25,210 bases of DNA from Candidatus Sericytochromatia bacterium (GTDB lineage: Bacteria; Cyanobacteriota; Sericytochromatia; JACMPN01), in contig JACMPN010000027.1 in assembly GCA_014377495.1 (NCBI GenBank), positions 1 through 25,210 of the forward strand. Reading direction: 5' to 3'. The notes beneath the pieces were generated by a model that saw only the letters and a program-made list of their open reading frames with translations, was not told where the DNA came from and searched no databases. Below are positions 9,001-15,444 of this stretch, in pieces. A program made the translations under genes and the position numbers. Position 1 is the first letter of the stretch; every line of letters starts with the position of its first letter.

Positions 9001-10864
9001 ACCCATCCGGTCGATGATCCGGGCTCAGGCGGAATCGACCGAGGCGCAGAAGGCGACCATGCCGCCGGTGGTGCAGGATGTGCCTGATGGCGCGCCTGTA
9101 CAACCGGCGTTCGATCCTGCAGCATTGACGACCTCGGGCGGCGTGGTCGCCGGCGAAATCGGGCGCAATCCGCAGTTGCCGGGCGCCAGTCCAGACGTGG
9201 CGCTGCCTCGGGTCATTTCGCCCGAAGATGCTGCGTTGCGCGAGCCCACTGACGGCTCGGCTGACGACGTTGCGGAGCATTCCCCGGCGGGGCCGGGTGC
9301 TGCTGCCGGCAAAGGGCGGGCTTCATCGTTGACCGCTCCCGTCTTTACGGGCCAGACCTTTGCCGCCACCCGCTCGACCGGTGCGCCGGTCGCATTGCCA
9401 ACCGCTTTTGGCATGCCGGCGCCTGTCTCAGGATCGGCAAGTCCGGCTGTTGCTCCCGGCGTGGCGTCGCCCCTTACTGGAACGGTCGTGCCCTCGGCCG
9501 ACCCCAACGTGCCGACTGCGGCTACTGGATCTGCCGCCTCGACAGCCACCCCCGGCATGCCGACGCCTGTTGCTGGATCGGCAGCTCCCCCGGCACCGCC
9601 CGATGTGCCGAGCCCTGGCGGGCAGGCGACTGTGCCCACTCCCTCAACCGGGGTGCCGGCTTCGTCCGGTGCGTCGTCTGGTGTGCCACAGAGCGGCACC
9701 CAACCGCCGACGTCTGCAGCGCCAGCGACGGGTCAAACCGCCACGACACAGGCTGCCGGGGAACCGGAACGGCCCCGCACCCCCGTCACCCGGGCGATGC
9801 TGGCGGCAATGCCACCGGCCCTGCGCCCGGCATTGGCGGCCGTCAATCTGGCCGCCACTGGTGCCAATGGCGCCTGGGAAACCCAGCGCCTGACTGATAC
9901 ACGTCCGCTTTCCGAACGGTCAGTGGCGGAACCGTTGTCACGCAATCCGGAATTTGAGCCGTCGGTACCGGCGGTGATGGGCTTCCTGCAACTGGGTGCG
10001 GCCAAAGCCTACGCCTGGACAGCTGCCGTGACGGGCAGGTTGATCATGGGACCGCCGAAGGCATCGCAGCCCCCCAAACCACTGCTGCAGCGGGCGGGCG
10101 AACTGGCGACACTGGTCAAGTCCGTGGCCGAGTCCACGGTGATCACGAACGGCGACGATCTGCCAGGTCACGTCAAGAAGATGCGCACCATGCTGGGCAA
10201 GGTGGAAACCGATCTGGCCAAGCTCGACGACGATCTGGCGACGGCACTGCCGAAGCTGGCCCGCCGGGGCGGGCCGGAAGAGGAAGAGGACGGCTTCTGG
10301 GATTGGGTCTTCGGTAAGTCCGATGACTTGTCCGATGAACAGCGGCAAGTGAAGCGCAAAGCGGCCTGGGAAAAGGCCGGCGAATTGCGTGAAACCCTGC
10401 AGACCCTGGTGCAGACCGTGAAGGAAAATCGCGACCAGCTGACTGCCCGTCAGACGCTAGCCGATGCGACCCAGGTCCTGTGCCTGCCCTTTACCCTGCC
10501 CGGTCAACCCCCCATGCAGGCAGAGATCATGGTCCATCCCGATGCTGAGGACGACGGCAAGCAGAGTGGCGGGCGCCATGCGACCCGCATCCAGCTGGCC
10601 ATTCAGACAAACCACTTTGGCGGCGTGGGGATCTCGCTGGAAGCGCTGGGCCAAAATCTCACCCTCGGTCTACAGGTTGGTTCCCCCGCCTTGAAGCAAT
10701 TGTTCGAGGGGCTGCTTTCGGACCTGAAGGAGCGTCTCGGCGTCACGGGCTACACGATCGACAGTGTCGGGGTACAGGTGGCCACGCATGAAATCAACAC
10801 CAGCCTGCTCGTGCCCGCCAAGCGCACCCGCTGGGGGACGTCTGCCATTGAAGCGGTGCATTGA
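2..10864 (+). CDS. Giant Pro/Ala/Gln-rich disordered protein with FliK-like C-terminal domain (5' partial)
   Basis: The frame is open from base 2, so the true start lies left of the window; the first in-window GTG (104) sits inside a repeat and is not a credible start. At least 3,620 residues are encoded. About 3,250 residues are low-complexity Pro/Ala/Gly/Gln/Ser/Thr/Val sequence with predicted disorder, interrupted by short helix-like islands (about 3595-3690, 5058-5280, 6450-6700, 7816-7895, 8909-9065). I see one cysteine, near 10481. The last ~360 residues look folded: helical and charged segments, then a domain resembling the FliK C-terminal (Flg_hook) fold. FliK is a secreted ruler that switches flagellar export specificity; non-flagellar FliK-like proteins also exist in Firmicutes. 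No flagellar gene is visible here, so the role is inference. I see no transmembrane segment in the visible part. Wobble-position GC is lower at the 5' end than at the 3' end. The reading frame is convincing; the function is not settled. Confidence 0.85.
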   Translation, partial: TPNGPGIPDQFGPAAAVAPSIQNQPLAEAQALPGVQQQQLAGSQALPGVQQQPLAGPQPLPSVQQQPLAGPQTQPDVQQQPLAGAQALPGVQQQPDSGAPVVSGTPDRPDSGAPVVPGVQDQLQPKAPSASALSQRPAVLRQTPAVPSSPLAQAPDTSNGYDQASTAPSPGAPLSVGGDPHAQVATTAAPQQAAPSVGTAPEVPRAFGEALAAAPTPAPPAPQPQAGATTPQPQTTTTAPQSVAHEVAGDGLSSDPALPGIVGQSAPASVIPSAMGQPQGAFAPAGSSPQVSADGQVVPQQPVVGMPNSADPFAPSVTGGPAAVAHSSPGVTHSSQPDPVSPQIPQSIGQSPSAAPGIGDGMQAPASSTGGMAEAAAPGVAPGSPLISQAPAVSTGATPSGAQPIAAAGPIAADGHTNVPGSPTPTGVPPNSGSSSSPAGNRLNDVNDPASTAGQSDSDANTVPMAGQPGIPAAATSSGNPSASSGFVNPASPSSLPASGQVGSVAGPSGTPGFDPPVTQAPGGIAAQPRGPVAPGTPVNSQTVGAPQLPPSGQTTPSPGTPQRVDLAHTAAMPAPPVPPSTIVPPNSPVMGDAAGTLPVDDGRDGQSDGTVHTPGLTSASPDTAAGATGGIAPTTTQGRPAISDISRAPTQQAGQFTGDMLSSDADLPQARVPQGAPASESTTGQPPHSVQPVSGNVPSVGQAGSAPAGPPPTGPTVQGPGQSPAVQPLSSDMAPEAPRVLPGQAPGAQASLPEVATQAGPHGIPVQNSLGASPTGAHGQHGSIQEDAVVVGQSSAMFTDAGIPDPTVAAPIKGTPVQTNATSPPGMPGQAMASSVTGPAKPGAGPFANALADNVALGLDPTATEPSPAARQPGQGAHAQTPIPSPHAASPTAQGSVPGFVPEAGTVPAQNVGQPTVTGSGNVPVVQSPVPTERQFGTTPNALFGHIAELPSSHQPGTPVSQSAAFDAQSPENAPQSGLRTNEQTQGTMPQSGAEAIAQPPGAVSQPVPGILGQPQPSTQGPVQSHAGQQPAPTADLNPAPANQAGDGHSQALPDATQEGMPVPGPGTPGHDPPRTSPTLPGQLPTVEGADAGDVSPAIPVPTSAGSVDADTQPVPAAVSQAQAGGSGLTAGRETTIAPAGGDAGGESFSSAGPGIVSASDQSPETLTADGPDGQPSTAAPVGPFGSRQAARYQSSAPETPLASAGDKALEILQKMAEGSVASSPWGANPNPVPAQPPATSGGAPPLSGEVAGAEPLAPTALDMGGQAPAQPDDATPAALQADDRIPAQPGAVSQKAPTPQAQVPAHADAVTPLAPFEGGPMPTQSQDVASIGPLADGQTPARAQSPQIIPPDVTGRTPAQAGTAPQLSSDSGSPVPAQAHSPASPATPADGQPIVRPDASSPAISSAAGQFGVKSGAPVLPASRVDGPNPGQSNAGVQVPGAGGQLPAPPETARAVDSVASGQTPLPGQGGMPSTPSIDGNTGPMSTLNDGAVPGVPAAAGFVPPTSGTAPQIKTTAPLASRATGVPMSADQTPETGPPTGAPHVQAGLPQPPAQVSDLVAGSVENASVDDVERGIQAMPKADQAVPTHGRNAGGVIPGNPAVPPSEVIGGQPVATTVGFRAPSTTHAGPAAESATAGVPAAPGVPAAPGSGQADTSGVGQAPEALSPDQASETAPEAPAAAKSPMRFFGGSAKDVMGLADLFAMRDPAKANPADRTATNAAAATDALRPNDLATAPGLGALADIVARSGQIRPDNQGAAPAPATTTAEGGHATDESPGPGGTSAAERSSTSGLRSGRNLGDGHMPELGGGMAGAPEPDWAMAKAANPEDDDSSGQDSGASDGERQAPRQVRPGDVETGEGTAAPDGVSHSVTPSGVSSRSGESTVGQTIDPAVPIQARQATPNVAQAPPPGQVAAAGSPVSKESVPADTAIATQGNPPGVAPRVDAARQPIVDDGALPQDGRGADPAMVRGATAAPAMPADATNAMPATAAEAPVNPPMPAGSTKAMPGVPATAADAPVNPDRPVATSSPQTGDRPNAGGALPAPDARGDRQTTLNAPAQAGTAAMPPHGTVSGDAARAPMVGLPAGIEFVEADTGMPGAEAASQPYSADDGEDWGPYGREQAVTLAAMDGAPARSSHQPSAQSQSRVLSNQAMQMISDLQALQTTQWVVSPPRVGGSLFDDVPVPPPKPTWKERLVQRAEAQASGTFAGTPGEVVDPLDLPTPPDFEGAATPSQSGLMGQRAMAQPGLPRPPGQVSDLVSTAPDPSLGATAAAIGDGEPAWAPPLPQVVTRQIAIATPAVATGRRWSGEVHVLPSPPVASPAAGAFGAVVPAGTTTMPTVNPAAGQAQTGSVVKPAIGTDNPALVENPDFDFAADGTDVASDPSLSPDDTMAATLTPDGRPMAQVGGRPSTLQPMADPDALDVASTGLGSLDADPETGETVARPDESPLAAGTAGATGVRQATTAGRAMPTGVPLPEVHEDGEPAVDGRDMASGPDPDVQPDAPRPQGRTSSFLGSALTQSLRAGKAQEANAPVEADAVAEPASSAFTVRLAGPTAAMPPSGIPAPQGLGSKSADPANPGAEQLDDTSPMGADPIKRDPNDPMAFLKSKLQGSSKLGLGNLMSPSGPSAGDGQVAERPAVGGGGSFFNMTARPASLGPETAMSATAEPAELPDAVTPEAAAPRVAARTTLGRKAGDDAPAQTGDTDGIDQNLAQAMPDGVSQKAAPGKSVVARGVASDAQSSDGDEPVDGVPDHGTDAQPLPGRAGATRTPPLIAPSAETDETVATEVGASPTAAQGPSSTVKTAVDPGALAVRATVGEGPVTTGDDHADLPEGQTSAGIEQPDSEAQVRDAAGNVVRPAMTTPKSSAAAIDPRTGAPVADQPVDGTEAVVASPGMDPKAVDETGSATDSVPETADRYRQPTLLTNRDRMSAAIARNPIAREAPPQAPGTMRTQSDGAERRPMPPGLVDMDPDGPLSGGFQLPIRGVPGAIPDLSAPIRSMIRAQAESTEAQKATMPPVVQDVPDGAPVQPAFDPAALTTSGGVVAGEIGRNPQLPGASPDVALPRVISPEDAALREPTDGSADDVAEHSPAGPGAAAGKGRASSLTAPVFTGQTFAATRSTGAPVALPTAFGMPAPVSGSASPAVAPGVASPLTGTVVPSADPNVPTAATGSAASTATPGMPTPVAGSAAPPAPPDVPSPGGQATVPTPSTGVPASSGASSGVPQSGTQPPTSAAPATGQTATTQAAGEPERPRTPVTRAMLAAMPPALRPALAAVNLAATGANGAWETQRLTDTRPLSERSVAEPLSRNPEFEPSVPAVMGFLQLGAAKAYAWTAAVTGRLIMGPPKASQPPKPLLQRAGELATLVKSVAESTVITNGDDLPGHVKKMRTMLGKVETDLAKLDDDLATALPKLARRGGPEEEEDGFWDWVFGKSDDLSDEQRQVKRKAAWEKAGELRETLQTLVQTVKENRDQLTARQTLADATQVLCLPFTLPGQPPMQAEIMVHPDAEDDGKQSGGRHATRIQLAIQTNHFGGVGISLEALGQNLTLGLQVGSPALKQLFEGLLSDLKERLGVTGYTIDSVGVQVATHEINTSLLVPAKRTRWGTSAIEAVH
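71..280 (+). repeat. Five tandem 42-bp units coding a 14-residue repeat
   Basis: Units begin at 71, 113, 155, 197 and 239. Each encodes a variant of QPLAGPQALPGVQQ, and the GTG valine codon recurs at 104, 146, 188, 230 and 272. Units differ by scattered substitutions, several of which change the residue, so the array is diverged but clearly in register. The 42-bp period keeps the frame. The array may extend left of the window. Confidence 0.93.
284..367 (+). repeat. Two further 42-bp units of a different sequence
   Basis: Units at 284-325 and 326-367 both begin with codons for PDSGAPVV and share most of their first 24 bases. The sequence differs from the preceding five-unit array but the 42-bp period is identical. 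The gene may therefore have grown by stepwise 14-codon duplications. Confidence 0.85.
5942..6072 (+). repeat. Imperfect direct repeat (about 63 bp and 69 bp) inside the giant gene
   Basis: Two copies start at ATG codons 5942 and 6005. Both contain an AMP/GVP-ATAA-(E/D)APVNP stretch, and the second carries a two-codon insertion. The coding DNA of ACGGCGGCGGA and CTCCGGTCAATCC is conserved between the copies, which points to a fairly recent internal duplication. Confidence 0.75.
9770..10861 (+). other. Folded C-terminal region of the giant protein, FliK-C-like
   Basis: Low complexity stops near 9770. A mixed helical region follows, with a Trp/Ala-rich segment near 9960-10060. Two long charged helices come next (about 10156-10266 and 10336-10474), separated by an acidic stretch rich in Glu and Trp (10275-10320). 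The last ~125 residues start at LPFTLPG (10484). Features shared with the FliK/Flg_hook domain are: a beta strand with AEIMV; an LAIQTNHFGGVGISLEALG segment matching the family's hydrophobic strand, LG.V.V turn and following strand; a helix with LLSDLKERL; and the closing GYTIDSVGVQV strand. The assignment is by eye from motif order; a profile search of this segment would settle it. Confidence 0.6.
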
Positions 10865-10915
10865 GTAGGATCGCGGGATGGGCGCCGGGTGCCAAAAATG
10901 GTCTGATTGCTGTGC

Positions 10916-10921
10916 TAGGAT
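10916..10921 (+). promoter_or_regulatory. Possible extended -10 element upstream of the ABC importer operon
   Basis: The 92-base gap between the giant gene and the permease holds TAGGAT at 10916-10921, preceded by TGC, an extended -10 pattern. It lies 35 bases before the permease ATG. No good -35 hexamer is visible. The ribosome-binding site before 10957 is also weak. Tentative. Confidence 0.3.
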
Positions 10922-10956
10922 GCCCGAGACGTTTCTAACCGTTTTTAGCGATCAGC

Positions 10957-11634
10957 ATGGCCGAAATCTTCAACCTCCTCGTCGCACCGGATGCCGACCT
11001 TTGGGCCAGCATCGGGCTGACCCTGCTCTATGCCACGGCGGCCACGCTGGTGGCCCTGATTCCCGCGATGTGGCTCGCCTATCTCCTGGCCGGTGACCCC
11101 ATGGCGCCTCGCCAGGGTCTGCGCCGCCTCGGTCGTGACGTCATTCATGCGACGATCGCCTTGCCTGCCCTGGCCATCGGCGTTTCGCTTTATCTGATTT
11201 TGTCGGAGGCTGGGCCGCTGGGTTTTTTGCATGCGACCTTCAGCCCAGTCGGTCTGCTCATCGTGCAGATCGTCCTCGCCCTGCCGCTAGTGACGGCGTT
11301 GTTCGTCCACGTATTCGAGCAGGTGCCGCCCAAGTTTGCCGAACTGGCTGTCAGTTGCGGTGCGACGCCCAGCCAGGTGCGGGTGAGTCTCATCCGTCAG
11401 TCGTTGCCGGCCCTGGTGTCGGCGGCTGGCATCGGCTGGGCCCGGGTGATCGGGGAGGTGGGGGCGGCGGCTATCGTCGGTGGCAACCTCGCCGGTACGA
11501 CCCGGCTGGTGCCCACGGCCATGGCCCTGGAGATTCAGCACGGTGAGTTCCGACGGGCGGTCGGGCTTGGGCTCGTCCTGTTGATGATGGCCTTTTTCGG
11601 GGCCGTCACGTTCCGTCTGATGCAGCGCTCATGA
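10957..11634 (+). CDS. tupB: Tungstate/oxyanion ABC transporter permease (TupB-like)
   Basis: Inner-membrane permease of 225 residues, the usual length for TupB. Hydrophobic stretches suggest about five or six membrane segments. The cytoplasmic EAA loop that docks the ATPase reads ELAVSCGATPSQVRVSLI. It is followed by GWARVIGEVGAAAIVGGN and then a TTRLVPTAMALE segment, which match the TupB/WtpB pattern (EVG..ivGGN...TR.lTT.i.le). Its stop overlaps the start of the ATPase gene by ATGA, so the two are translationally coupled. Substrate specificity (tungstate rather than molybdate or another oxyanion) is inferred from the permease pattern and the TupA-like partner encoded two genes downstream. 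Confidence 0.85.
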   Translation: MAEIFNLLVAPDADLWASIGLTLLYATAATLVALIPAMWLAYLLAGDPMAPRQGLRRLGRDVIHATIALPALAIGVSLYLILSEAGPLGFLHATFSPVGLLIVQIVLALPLVTALFVHVFEQVPPKFAELAVSCGATPSQVRVSLIRQSLPALVSAAGIGWARVIGEVGAAAIVGGNLAGTTRLVPTAMALEIQHGEFRRAVGLGLVLLMMAFFGAVTFRLMQRS

Positions 11635-12296
11635 CGGACCTGGTGGCGTTGAAGAGTGTCGGGCTGGCCGTCGGCCGGTCTGAACTGTTTCGGGACCTAT
11701 CCGTCTCGGTGCAGGCCTGCGAGTGGTACGGCGTGGTCGGTGCCAACGGCTCCGGCAAGACCAGCCTGCTCCGACTTGTTGCCGGCCTGCTGGCGCCAGA
11801 TGCCGGGGACGTCCTGGTGGCTGGGGCGCGGATCGCCGATCCCGTCGGATGGCGGCGCCAACTGGGCATCGTGTGGCAGCGGCCGACATTCTGGCGGGGC
11901 ACCGTCCGGGACAACCTCGCCTATCCGCTGCGCCTCCGGAAGCAGGCCGAAACAACGGTTGACGAGTGGCTCGATCGGCTGGAGTTGGGTTTTCAGTCAA
12001 ACCACCCCCCCGACACGCTCTCGACGGGCGAAGCCCAGCGTCTCGCCCTTGGCCGGGCCCTGATCGCCAGGCCACGCCTGCTCGTGCTGGACGACCCGAC
12101 GGCCAGCTGTGATCTGCAAAGTGCCAAGCAGGTCGAAAGCCTGGTGGCTGAGTTCCACAGTCAGGGTGGCACTGTGTTGTGGGTCACCCCTGCCCGGGGG
12201 GCGTTGCCGCCGCAGACTCAAAATGTGCAATACCTTCACGACGGAGCAGTCTCATGCGATCCGCCCTCGGCGCAGTTGTTCGGCGGCTGGGACTAG
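11631..12296 (+). CDS. tupC: ABC transporter ATP-binding protein (TupC-like), atypical active site
   Basis: ATPase subunit of 221 residues that should power the importer at the cytoplasmic face. Visible motifs are Walker A GANGSGKT (37-44), Q-loop VWQRP (Gln83), and signature LSTGE (130-134) instead of LSGGQ/E. Walker B is LLVLDD (150-155), with Asp155 where the catalytic Glu is expected. The switch (H-loop) histidine is also absent: the strand TVLWVTPARG carries Thr-Pro where TH normally sits. The frame is intact and coupled on both sides: ATGA overlap with the permease, and a 43-base overlap with the binding-protein gene. It is therefore probably expressed and not a pseudogene, but its hydrolysis may be slow or depend on a non-canonical mechanism. 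Confidence 0.87.
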   Translation: MTDLVALKSVGLAVGRSELFRDLSVSVQACEWYGVVGANGSGKTSLLRLVAGLLAPDAGDVLVAGARIADPVGWRRQLGIVWQRPTFWRGTVRDNLAYPLRLRKQAETTVDEWLDRLELGFQSNHPPDTLSTGEAQRLALGRALIARPRLLVLDDPTASCDLQSAKQVESLVAEFHSQGGTVLWVTPARGALPPQTQNVQYLHDGAVSCDPPSAQLFGGWD

Positions 12297-13033
12297 TCCT
12301 CGCCCTCTCCGGCTGTGCAGCTTCACCGACACCGGTGCGCCTGGCCTCCGCCTTCGGGCCGGATGGTCATGGCGGCGTGGCCATCGCCCTGCGCAGTTTT
12401 GTGATCAAGGCCGGGACCCCCGTCGAAATGGTGCCCATGGGCACAGCGGCGGCCCTGCAGCTGCTTGCCCGGGGCGACACCGATGCGGCCATCGTGGATT
12501 CCCTGTCGGATGCCCAAGCCTTCGTCGCCCAGCACCCCGAACGTATCCGTGTCCCGCTCTGGCGCCTGCGTGTCTCCCTGATCGGTCCGCCGGATGATCC
12601 GGCCCATGTGCGGGGGCTGTCGCTGTCGGCCGCCTTGGCCGCCATTGCCGCCAGTCGGCAACCCTTCGTCTCGACGGGCGACCGGTCCGGCCTGCACCGG
12701 CGGGAGCAGGAGTTATGGGTCCAGGCCGGCAGTCCGCCGAAGGGTGCCTGGTACCTTTCAGCCGGTATCGGGCTGCAGGGCGCCCTGCACCTGGCCGGGC
12801 AGCGTCACGCCTATCTGCTCTGCGATCAGGTTTCGTATGCCGCGGCGCCGCAGGATGGCCGGTTGACCCCCCTCGTCGCCGGCAGCGATGAGCAGGCTTT
12901 GGCCGTTGAGCTGCTTTATGGGATGGACTCCCGTCCGGGCAGTGGCCGGATGCTCGTGTTGGCGGATTTGGTGGCCACGCTGACGATGACGGGGAACTCC
13001 CTGCCCGCCGGCTATCTGCCTCCGTTGAAATAG
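12254..13033 (+). CDS. tupA: TupA-like oxyanion-binding lipoprotein
   Basis: The start chosen is ATG 12254, with GGAG at 12243-12246 seven bases upstream. An in-frame GTG at 12179 would add a hydrophilic leader before the signal peptide and is rejected. The 259-residue product has a signal sequence and lipobox LSGC (Cys21), so it is a membrane-anchored extracytoplasmic binding protein. The core matches TupA at VPMGTAAALQLLARGD, FVSTGDRSGLHRREQELW, GAWYLSAGIGLQGAL and HAYLLCDQVSY. The N-terminal TTTS-type anion-binding stretch usual in TupA is replaced by LASAFGPDG. The RDVMYNDF segment is also absent (LWRLRVSLIGPPDDP instead). The ligand site has diverged, so the ligand could differ from tungstate. 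Confidence 0.8.
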   Translation: MRSALGAVVRRLGLVLALSGCAASPTPVRLASAFGPDGHGGVAIALRSFVIKAGTPVEMVPMGTAAALQLLARGDTDAAIVDSLSDAQAFVAQHPERIRVPLWRLRVSLIGPPDDPAHVRGLSLSAALAAIAASRQPFVSTGDRSGLHRREQELWVQAGSPPKGAWYLSAGIGLQGALHLAGQRHAYLLCDQVSYAAAPQDGRLTPLVAGSDEQALAVELLYGMDSRPGSGRMLVLADLVATLTMTGNSLPAGYLPPLK

Positions 13034-13041
13034 TGCCCGAC

Positions 13042-14280
13042 TCAGTCGATCTGCCGGACGGTCGGTGAAAACACGGTGATCCCGCTGATCAGGGCGACCA
13101 TCAGGCTCCCGAGCACGGTGATCGCCACGCTGGCCCCGTGGGTTTGGGCGAGCCAGCCACTGAGCAGGTTGCCAAGGGGCATGGCGGCGACGAAGGCCAG
13201 GTTGTAAATGCTCAGCACCCGCCCCCGCATCGAATCGTCGGACAGGGTCTGGAGCAGCGTGTTCACCGTCGCCTGCGATGTGACGGACGCCGCCCCGCCG
13301 AGGGCGAGCATGGCCATGGCCAGCCAGGGGTTTTGGGTCGACCCGATGGTGATGATCGCCGTACCGTAGAGAATGCCCATCAACAGCACCCTCGGGCCGC
13401 GTCGGGCCGCGCTCGCCCGTCGGGCGAGCAGCAGCGCCCCGCAGACGGCCCCGATCCCCGAGGCCGCCATTAGGTGACCCAAGCCGCTCGCCCCCGTGTG
13501 CAGCACGTCCCGGGCGACGACTGGCAACAGCGTCATGATCGGCATGCCCAGGCCACTGATGCAGACGGTGTGGACGAGCAGTCCGACAAAGGTCCGGTTG
13601 CCGGCCGTGTAAGCCACACCCGCTTTCAGCTGGTCCCAGGCGCCCGTCTGTGGCAGGGCGGGTCGGGGCATCGGGGTGAGCATGACCAGCGCGTACAGCA
13701 CGAAGACGAAACTGACCCCGTTGCCATAGAAGCAGGTGGCGGCCCCGTAGTGGGCCAGAATGATCCCGGCCAGGCTGGGTCCGATCGACCGGGACAGGTG
13801 GAACTGCATCGAGTTCAGGGCGATGGCGTTGCCACGCAACTCCTTGCCGGCCATGTCCCCGATGATCGAGTGGAAACTGGATCCCGACATGGCCCAGGCG
13901 AGCCCGTTGGTGAAGGCCAGGACGACGATGTGCCAGGGGCGGACCGCCCCGGTGCTGATCAGCGTCCCGAGGACGAAGGCGGCGACCATGTTGACGCTTT
14001 GGGCGGCAAAGCAGACCTTGCGGCGATCGAAACGGTCGGCGGCGACCCCGCCCAGCAGCGTGAACAACACGGAGGGGATCGTGTTCGCGAAGCCGACGAC
14101 GCCGAGCATGAACGGGCTGTCGGTGAGCTGCAGCATCAGCCAGCCTTGGGCGACAGACTGCATCCAGGTCCCCATGTTCGAGACCATGGTCCCCGCCCAA
14201 AAGCGGCGGAAGGCCGGCAGGCGCAGCGCGGCGAAAGTCCCGTGGGTTTGGCTGGGAGGCGTTACGTCCGGTTGGGCCAT
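13042..14280 (-). CDS. MFS transporter, EntS/MFS_3-type exporter
   Basis: Membrane transporter of 412 residues from the chosen ATG at 14280 (MAQPDVTP...). A longer TTG-initiated form from 14406 would run into tlyA and add a non-conserved leader, so I reject it. FRRFWAGTMVSNMGTWMQSVAQGWL near the N-terminus, the loop DRFDRRKV between helices 2 and 3, and SDDSMRGRVLSIYNL are typical of the MFS_3 branch that includes enterobactin exporter EntS and many drug or siderophore exporters. Hydrophobic segments suggest about 12 helices. The substrate cannot be read from the sequence. The gene is convergent with the tupA-like gene, with only eight bases between the stops, and divergent from tlyA. Confidence 0.85.
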   Translation of the reverse strand: MAQPDVTPPSQTHGTFAALRLPAFRRFWAGTMVSNMGTWMQSVAQGWLMLQLTDSPFMLGVVGFANTIPSVLFTLLGGVAADRFDRRKVCFAAQSVNMVAAFVLGTLISTGAVRPWHIVVLAFTNGLAWAMSGSSFHSIIGDMAGKELRGNAIALNSMQFHLSRSIGPSLAGIILAHYGAATCFYGNGVSFVFVLYALVMLTPMPRPALPQTGAWDQLKAGVAYTAGNRTFVGLLVHTVCISGLGMPIMTLLPVVARDVLHTGASGLGHLMAASGIGAVCGALLLARRASAARRGPRVLLMGILYGTAIITIGSTQNPWLAMAMLALGGAASVTSQATVNTLLQTLSDDSMRGRVLSIYNLAFVAAMPLGNLLSGWLAQTHGASVAITVLGSLMVALISGITVFSPTVRQID

Positions 14281-14364
14281 CTGTTCGGTGTAACACGCAT
14301 CGCCGGTCGGGAGTCCCCGCGCTGCGTCGTTTGGGGAATTTCCAGGGTCGCCGGGAGGGCGTGG

Positions 14365-14393
14365 GTGACGGGCAGGCTGTTGGCACATAGAAT
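14365..14393 (+). promoter_or_regulatory. Candidate sigma70 promoter for tlyA, possibly leaderless
   Basis: GTGACG (14365-14370) and TAGAAT (14388-14393) are spaced by 17 bases and match the -35 and -10 consensus at four and five of six positions. The tlyA ATG begins at 14399, where the transcript itself would start, and there is no properly spaced ribosome-binding site. This suggests a leaderless mRNA. Confidence 0.5.
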
Positions 14394-14398
14394 GGTGG

Positions 14399-15244
<846 letters not shown>

Positions 15245-15267
15245 GCGTGTGTCGAAAGGCCCGTTTT

Positions 15268-15296
15268 CACTTTCCCCCTTGCCGGGGCTCAAAGTG
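15268..15296 (+). terminator. Weak hairpin after tlyA, possible terminator
   Basis: CACTTT (15268-15273) pairs with AAAGTG (15291-15296), with an inner CCCC/GGGG pairing (75-78 with 84-87 of the 15200s) and a three-base bulge. It lies 24 bases after the tlyA stop. There is no T-tract, only TATT, so termination is uncertain. Confidence 0.35.
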
Positions 15297-15372
15297 TATT
15301 GGTCTGTGTTCAGGATGTCCCGGTCAGCCCGCTGCCGGTGCGTGATCCCTGCCACAACGGACTGGCTGTAAG

Positions 15373-15381
15373 TGATATACT
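15373..15381 (+). promoter_or_regulatory. Extended -10 promoter element before the cyclase-csaB-ftsEX operon
   Basis: TGATATACT contains TATACT (15376-15381) with a TG one base upstream, an extended -10. It lies 64 bases before the GTG start of the cyclase in the only sizeable gap ahead of the five-gene run. No convincing -35 is seen, which extended -10 promoters can do without. Confidence 0.45.
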
Positions 15382-15444
15382 GCGGCAGACCGGAAAACAC
15401 CTTGTGACCGGCCATCTGAGCCTCCCGACGCGAAAGCCGCTCCG

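Noticed and set aside
245..9893. Many 60-230-codon open frames on both strands within the giant gene
   Set aside because: They are alternative-frame readings of Pro/Ala-coding GC-rich DNA, Arg/Pro/His-rich, without motifs or ribosome-binding sites.
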